From assembly GCF_003610895.1 (NCBI RefSeq), contig NZ_MCAS01000007.1, positions 145,151 to 209,150 on the forward strand: DNA of 64,000 nt. The letters are read 5' to 3'. The position numbers and the translations under genes were made by a program. The stretch's first letter is position 1. Every line of letters begins with the position of its first letter. The notes beneath the pieces are model-generated. The model was not told the origin of the DNA and searched no databases. It saw only the letters and a list, made by a program, of their open reading frames with translations. Positions 60,231-64,000 of the stretch are shown here, in pieces. The DNA comes from Paraburkholderia fungorum (GTDB lineage: Bacteria; Pseudomonadota; Gammaproteobacteria; Burkholderiales; Burkholderiaceae).

Positions 60231-60649
60231 AACAGTCCATCAGCCTCAATGCCGCCCGGACGTTTATCGAAGACCATTTCGACGAACCGGTGACGCTCGC
60301 GCAACTCGCGGCGCTGTCCGCGCTCAGCGTGTCGCGCTTCGCGACGGTATTTCGTCAGCAGTACGGTTCATCGCCGTATCGCTATCTATGCGGGCTGCGG
60401 ATTCAGCGGGCACAGACCTTGTTGCTCGAGGGCATGCCGGGATCGGTGGTGGCGACCGAGGTGGGATTTTTCGATCAGAGCCATTTCGGCCGGCATTTCA
60501 AACGATGCTGCGGAATGACGCCCAGCATGTTCATCGCGCGTGCCCGCGCAAGCGCGGCGAAGAGCACGGCGAAGAATGTAGCGAAGCAGGGCAGCGTGGC
60601 GCAGGCTACGATGCCGCGTTCAGCTTCCGCCATAACGTCGTCTTGCTGA
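60227..60649 (+). CDS. Minimal AraC-type regulator (DNA-binding domain only)
   Basis: A 140-residue protein that consists of just the AraC double helix-turn-helix (about residues 8-108: FIEDHFDEPVTLAQLAALSALSVSRFATVFRQQYGSSPYRYL, second helix in SVVATEVGFFDQSHFGRHFKRCCGMTPSMF, read in parts) and a basic/Ala-rich tail. The sensing domain is absent, so it may act constitutively or with a partner protein. Its ATG overlaps the dehydrogenase stop by four bases, so it is produced with the operon and may autoregulate it. Its last 44 bases overlap the end of the convergent prpR gene. Confidence 0.75.
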   Translation: MKQSISLNAARTFIEDHFDEPVTLAQLAALSALSVSRFATVFRQQYGSSPYRYLCGLRIQRAQTLLLEGMPGSVVATEVGFFDQSHFGRHFKRCCGMTPSMFIARARASAAKSTAKNVAKQGSVAQATMPRSASAITSSC

Positions 60650-62588
60650 TACCGAGCGCCTGGCAGACCGCATCGCGATCGCCGTCGCAGGCGGCGAGCG
60701 CGGCGCGGATTTCATCTGCTTCCACGTGACGGCTGCGTTCGCGTAAGGTCAGCGCCGCTTTCTTCGAGCTTGCGCGAGGCGGCTCGAAGATTTCGGGTGC
60801 GACGGTGCGCAGTATCTCGCGCGTCAAGACGGGTTCTGCTGCGCCGGTCGTGTTCGTGGCCTTATCCGCACTGGTATCCGCGTCGGCCAGTTCCACCGCA
60901 ATCCGTTCGATCACGTTCTGCAGTTCACGCACGTTGCCTGGCCACGTATAACGTTCGAATGGTTCGCTGAGGCCAACGAGGATGCGCCGCGCGGCAGCCG
61001 CATCGGGCAGCCGGGCCGCCAGCCTCGGCTCGCGTGAAGCAGCCTGCAGCAGCAACTCGATTGCGAGCGGCAACAGATCGCCTTGCCGCTCGCGCAGCGG
61101 CGGCAGCGCGATGCTCAGAATGTTGAGCCGGTAGTACAGGTCCGCGCGAAAACTGCCCGTTTCGATACCTTCGGTCAATGCACGATGCGTCGCCGCGACC
61201 ACGCGGATGTCCACGCGCGTCGGCTCAGTCGAACCGAGCCGCACGACTTCGCGCTCCTGCAGCACGCGTAGCAGACGACTCTGCAACGACAGCGGCATCT
61301 CGGCGATTTCGTCGAGAAACAGCGTGCCGCGGTGCGCCACTTCGATCAGCCCCGCCTTGCCGCCTTTGCGCGCGCCGGTGAACGCGCCTTCTTCGTAACC
61401 GAACAACTCGCTCTCGAGCAAGGCCTCGGGAAACGCGCCGCAATTGATGGCGACGAAGGCGAAGTCGCGCCGGGCGCTGAGCTGATGCATGCTTTGCGCG
61501 ACCATCTCCTTGCCGGTGCCGCTTTCGCCGAGAATCAGCACGGTGGCGTCCGATTTGGCGTAGCGCTGCACGAGCGCGCGGACCCGTTCGATTGAAGCGG
61601 ATGCGCCGACGATATCGCCAAGCTGATAGCGCGCGCTGAACTGCTGCACGCGCTGCCGCGAGCGCAAGGTGCGGTCGAGCCGCTCGACCGCGCGTGATTC
61701 CTGAAACGTCAGTACGGTGCCGGGTGCCGAGTTGCTGCTCGCGAGCGGCCCGCGATGCACGACATAGCTCGCGCCCCGCACCGTGCAGAACGCGTCGCCT
61801 TCCGAGTCCGGCAGGCTGCCGGCGAGATCGGGCGCGATCTCGAGCAGCGCGCGGCCCACGGCCTTTGCGGCGTCGATGCCGAGCACGCCGGCAAGGCGCT
61901 GGTTCATGGCTTCGATGCGCCCTTGCGCATCGAGCGCCACCACGCCGTCGCGCAAATGCTGCAGCAGATTGTCGAGCCGCTGACGGCGAACTGTTTCGCG
62001 GCGGGTGGCCTGGGCAACTTCGAGTGCGGTGTCGAACGCGGCGCGTACCGATGCGCGTGAGTACAGAAACACCGCGCTCATGCCGGCATTCGCCGCGAGA
62101 TCGGCGATAAGCCCTGGGCCGACCACGGCGTCGATACCGCGATCGCGCAGATCGAGAACGACACTCTCCGCGTCCTGCGCCGATTGATAGGACGCAAATG
62201 TCACGTCGATGTCGTACGCGGTGATGAAGCGCCGCACTTCGTCAGGCGTGTCGCCGTGCGTGACGAGCGCGACCTTCGCGCCGTCGCGCCGTGCTCGCGC
62301 GAGCGCGTGCATGACGTCGAAACCCGTCGGGCCGATCAGCACGACCGGTACGCTGACGCGTGTTTTCAAATACGCCCCGTTGGAGCCGCCCGCAATTACG
62401 ACGTCCGGACGCCCGGCGCCGACCGTGTCGATTTCATGCACGGCGTCTTCAAAACCATGCGCGACGATGCGCAGATCGGCGCGTTCGACGTATTCGCCGG
62501 CAATGTCGAAAAACAGATCGCGCAGGCGGCTGATACTCACGGCCCAGATGCGGGGGCGCTGCGCGGGATCGAAGGGCGGTGTGCTCAC
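60606..62588 (-). CDS. prpR: Sigma-54-dependent activator of propionate catabolism
   Basis: A 660-residue enhancer-binding protein. The N-terminal PrpR sensing domain (about 10-190; GGSNGAYLKTRVSVPVVLIGPTGFDVM, read in parts) responds to 2-methylcitrate in known members; a PAS-like linker follows (about 200-320). The AAA+ domain has Walker A LILGESGTGKEM (about 353-364), the sigma-54 contact GAFTGA (about 404-409) and Walker B-like GTLFLDEIAEMP; the end has a Fis-type helix-turn-helix (DAVCQALGISKTTLWRKL, about 640-657). It is divergent from prpC, and a -24/-12 promoter and palindromes lie in between, which supports its role. Confidence 0.92.
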   Translation of the reverse strand: MSTPPFDPAQRPRIWAVSISRLRDLFFDIAGEYVERADLRIVAHGFEDAVHEIDTVGAGRPDVVIAGGSNGAYLKTRVSVPVVLIGPTGFDVMHALARARRDGAKVALVTHGDTPDEVRRFITAYDIDVTFASYQSAQDAESVVLDLRDRGIDAVVGPGLIADLAANAGMSAVFLYSRASVRAAFDTALEVAQATRRETVRRQRLDNLLQHLRDGVVALDAQGRIEAMNQRLAGVLGIDAAKAVGRALLEIAPDLAGSLPDSEGDAFCTVRGASYVVHRGPLASSNSAPGTVLTFQESRAVERLDRTLRSRQRVQQFSARYQLGDIVGASASIERVRALVQRYAKSDATVLILGESGTGKEMVAQSMHQLSARRDFAFVAINCGAFPEALLESELFGYEEGAFTGARKGGKAGLIEVAHRGTLFLDEIAEMPLSLQSRLLRVLQEREVVRLGSTEPTRVDIRVVAATHRALTEGIETGSFRADLYYRLNILSIALPPLRERQGDLLPLAIELLLQAASREPRLAARLPDAAAARRILVGLSEPFERYTWPGNVRELQNVIERIAVELADADTSADKATNTTGAAEPVLTREILRTVAPEIFEPPRASSKKAALTLRERSRHVEADEIRAALAACDGDRDAVCQALGISKTTLWRKLNAAS

Positions 62589-62673
62589 GGCGTGCGGCGC
62601 AGTGTTGGCGGAGGGGATAGAGGATCACAAGTGCGTCTATTATGCACCCGTCATTTTCGATTTTGAAACTATC

Positions 62674-62691
62674 GATTTCACTTGTGAAATC
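62674..62691. promoter_or_regulatory. Perfect palindrome between prpR and prpC, candidate PrpR site
   Basis: GATTTCACTTGTGAAATC is a perfect inverted repeat with eight-base arms; a related element with GAAAC and GATTTC lies just before it (about 62664-62679). It is 66 bases upstream of the sigma-54 promoter, a normal place for an enhancer-binding protein. Confidence 0.6.
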
Positions 62692-62756
62692 TGAGGGTGC
62701 GATGCCCAGGCGACGATTTTTTGTTAAATCAGGCACTTAGCGATCGCCGCGGCGCA

Positions 62757-62771
62757 TGGCCCATTCTTTGC
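62757..62771 (+). promoter_or_regulatory. Sigma-54 promoter of prpC
   Basis: TGGC at 62757-62760 and TTGC at 62768-62771 with seven bases between match the -24/-12 consensus (TGGCACG-N4-TTGC) in spacing. Transcription would start near 62783, about 90 bases before the prpC start codon. The prpR gene adjacent encodes an activator with the sigma-54 contact motif. Confidence 0.72.
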
Positions 62772-62873
62772 GTTATTGGTTTCCGTTTTCACCGGTCATC
62801 GCATTGAAACCCCGTAAGACAAGCTCGGCGCGCTAATTGCCGCACGAACGCCACCCCCGCAGTTGGAGACAAA

Positions 62874-64000
62874 ATGATGAGTGAAGCCGATAACAGCACG
62901 CCGAACGCAGGCGCCTTCAAACCGAAGAAATCCGTCGCCCTGTCCGGCGTGACGGCGGGCAACACGGCGCTGTGCACGGTCGGCAAGACTGGCAACGATC
63001 TGCACTACCGCGGCTACGACATTCTGGACATCGCCGGCGCCTGCGAATTCGAAGAGATCGCCTATCTGCTGGTCCACGAAAAGCTGCCGACCCAGGCCGA
63101 ACTGAGCGCCTACAAGACGAAGCTCAAGGCGCTGCGCGGCCTGCCCGCGAACGTCAAGGCCGCGCTGGAATGGATCCCGGCCGCCGCGCACCCGATGGAC
63201 GTGATGCGCACCGGCGTCTCGGTGCTCGGCACCGTGCTGCCGGAGAAGGACGATCACAACCTGGCGGGCGCGCGCGATATCGCCGACAAGCTGATGGCCT
63301 CGCTCGGCTCGATGCTGCTGTACTGGTACCACTACTCGCACAACGGCAAGCGCATCGAAGTCGAAACCGACGACGACTCGATCGGCGGCCACTTCCTGCA
63401 CCTGCTGCACGGCGTGGAGCCGTCGAAGGCGTGGGTCGACGCGATGCACGTGTCGCTGAACCTGTACGCCGAACATGAATTCAACGCCTCGACGTTCACT
63501 GGCCGCGTGATCGCGGGCACGGGCTCGGACATTTACTCGGCGATCACCGGCGCGATCGGCGCGCTGCGCGGCCCGAAGCACGGCGGCGCCAACGAAGTCG
63601 CGTTCGAAATCCAGTCGCGCTACCAGACGCCTGACGAAGCCGAAGCGGACATCCGCAGGCGCGTGGAAAACAAGGAAGTGGTGATCGGTTTCGGTCACCC
63701 GGTGTACACGATCTCCGACCCGCGCAACAAGGTCATCAAGGAAGTCGCGAAGAAGCTCTCGAAGGAAGCGGGCAACCTGAAGCTGTTCAGCATCGCCGAG
63801 CGGCTGGAAACCGTGATGGCGGACGCGAAGAAGATGTTCCCGAATCTCGACTGGTTCAGCGCGGTGTCGTATCACATGATGGGCGTGCCGACGGCGATGT
63901 TCACGCCGCTGTTCGTGATCGCCCGTACAGCGGGCTGGAGCGCGCACATCATCGAGCAACGGATCGACAACAAGATCATCCGGCCGAGCGCGAATTACAC
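62874..64000 (+). CDS. prpC: 2-methylcitrate synthase, incomplete at the window end
   Basis: The first 375 residues of a citrate-synthase-family enzyme that joins propionyl-CoA and oxaloacetate to 2-methylcitrate in the methylcitrate cycle. The PrpC wording is clear: [33 protein letters not shown] (read in parts, about 22-54), [40 protein letters not shown] with the catalytic His, then [15 protein letters not shown] with the second His. GGAG precedes the ATG at seven bases; a second ATG follows directly. The reading frame is open to base 64000 and only a short C-terminus is missing. prpB usually precedes prpC in this group but is not present here. Confidence 0.93.
   Translation, partial: MMSEADNSTPNAGAFKPKKSVALSGVTAGNTALCTVGKTGNDLHYRGYDILDIAGACEFEEIAYLLVHEKLPTQAELSAYKTKLKALRGLPANVKAALEWIPAAAHPMDVMRTGVSVLGTVLPEKDDHNLAGARDIADKLMASLGSMLLYWYHYSHNGKRIEVETDDDSIGGHFLHLLHGVEPSKAWVDAMHVSLNLYAEHEFNASTFTGRVIAGTGSDIYSAITGAIGALRGPKHGGANEVAFEIQSRYQTPDEAEADIRRRVENKEVVIGFGHPVYTISDPRNKVIKEVAKKLSKEAGNLKLFSIAERLETVMADAKKMFPNLDWFSAVSYHMMGVPTAMFTPLFVIARTAGWSAHIIEQRIDNKIIRPSANY

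Noticed and set aside
1..64000. tRNA, rRNA, integrase, transposase or prophage genes
   Set aside because: None was recognised on either strand, so the gene-fossil and low-GC regions cannot be tied to a particular mobile element.

Overview
The window is GC-rich (roughly 62-64% by eye), densely coded DNA of the Burkholderia/Paraburkholderia type. The grounds are the gene families (a paired BamA and LptD, BPSS1780-like membrane protein, AAHS, ACS and MHS transporters, many LysR regulators, a Burkholderia-type porin remnant), the long antisense open frames typical of high GC, and the mosaic of catabolic operons usual on a secondary replicon. No rRNA, tRNA, CRISPR array, integrase or intact insertion sequence was seen.

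Layout. 0-8.4 kb: two membrane proteins, an orphan sulfonate/taurine-type binding protein, a split chromate transporter pair, a free-standing Ala-tRNA editing protein, an AraC regulator, then a low-GC lipoprotein gene and a small Cys-containing protein preceded by an 11-bp tandem repeat. 8.5-17.6 kb: a nine-gene minus-strand catabolic island (LigK- and LigJ-like enzymes, two MFS transporters, two overlapping LysR genes, a double EthD-like protein and a two-component flavin monooxygenase). 17.8-19.5 kb: a haloacid dehalogenase fossil and gabD. 19.8-27.4 kb: a LacI repressor divergent from a carbohydrate ABC transporter plus GH42 beta-galactosidase operon, with two LacI-type operators. 27.4-33.5 kb: a minus-strand operon (tartrate/D-malate dehydrogenase, aspartoacylase-like deacylase, cupin, dead porin, aromatic-acid type MFS) with a divergent LysR gene.

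33.5-37.8 kb: an OmpR/histidine-kinase pair, two small unknown genes and an atypical response regulator lacking the phospho-acceptor Asp. 38.1-43.8 kb: BamA and LptD homologues facing away from each other across small unknown genes, outside their usual housekeeping clusters. 43.8-51.8 kb: Lrp/AsnC regulator, class III aminotransferase, 2-hydroxyacid dehydrogenase, GNAT, aldehyde dehydrogenase, HAD and PuuB-like oxidase, suggesting amine/GABA-type catabolism. 51.9-60.6 kb: a peptide/opine-type ABC transporter fused by overlapping codons to an HcnABC-like three-subunit amino-acid/opine dehydrogenase and a minimal AraC regulator. 60.6-64 kb: prpR divergent from prpC (cut by the window end), with a recognisable sigma-54 promoter.

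The best candidates for something undescribed are the 8.5-17.6 kb island (lower meta-cleavage enzymes without any ring-cleavage dioxygenase), the 53.6-60.6 kb transporter/dehydrogenase chain, the second BamA/LptD pair, and a shared Lrp-like operator that appears to join gabD with the aminotransferase gene 26 kb away. Functions are inferred from reading motifs in the sequence; no database search was possible.
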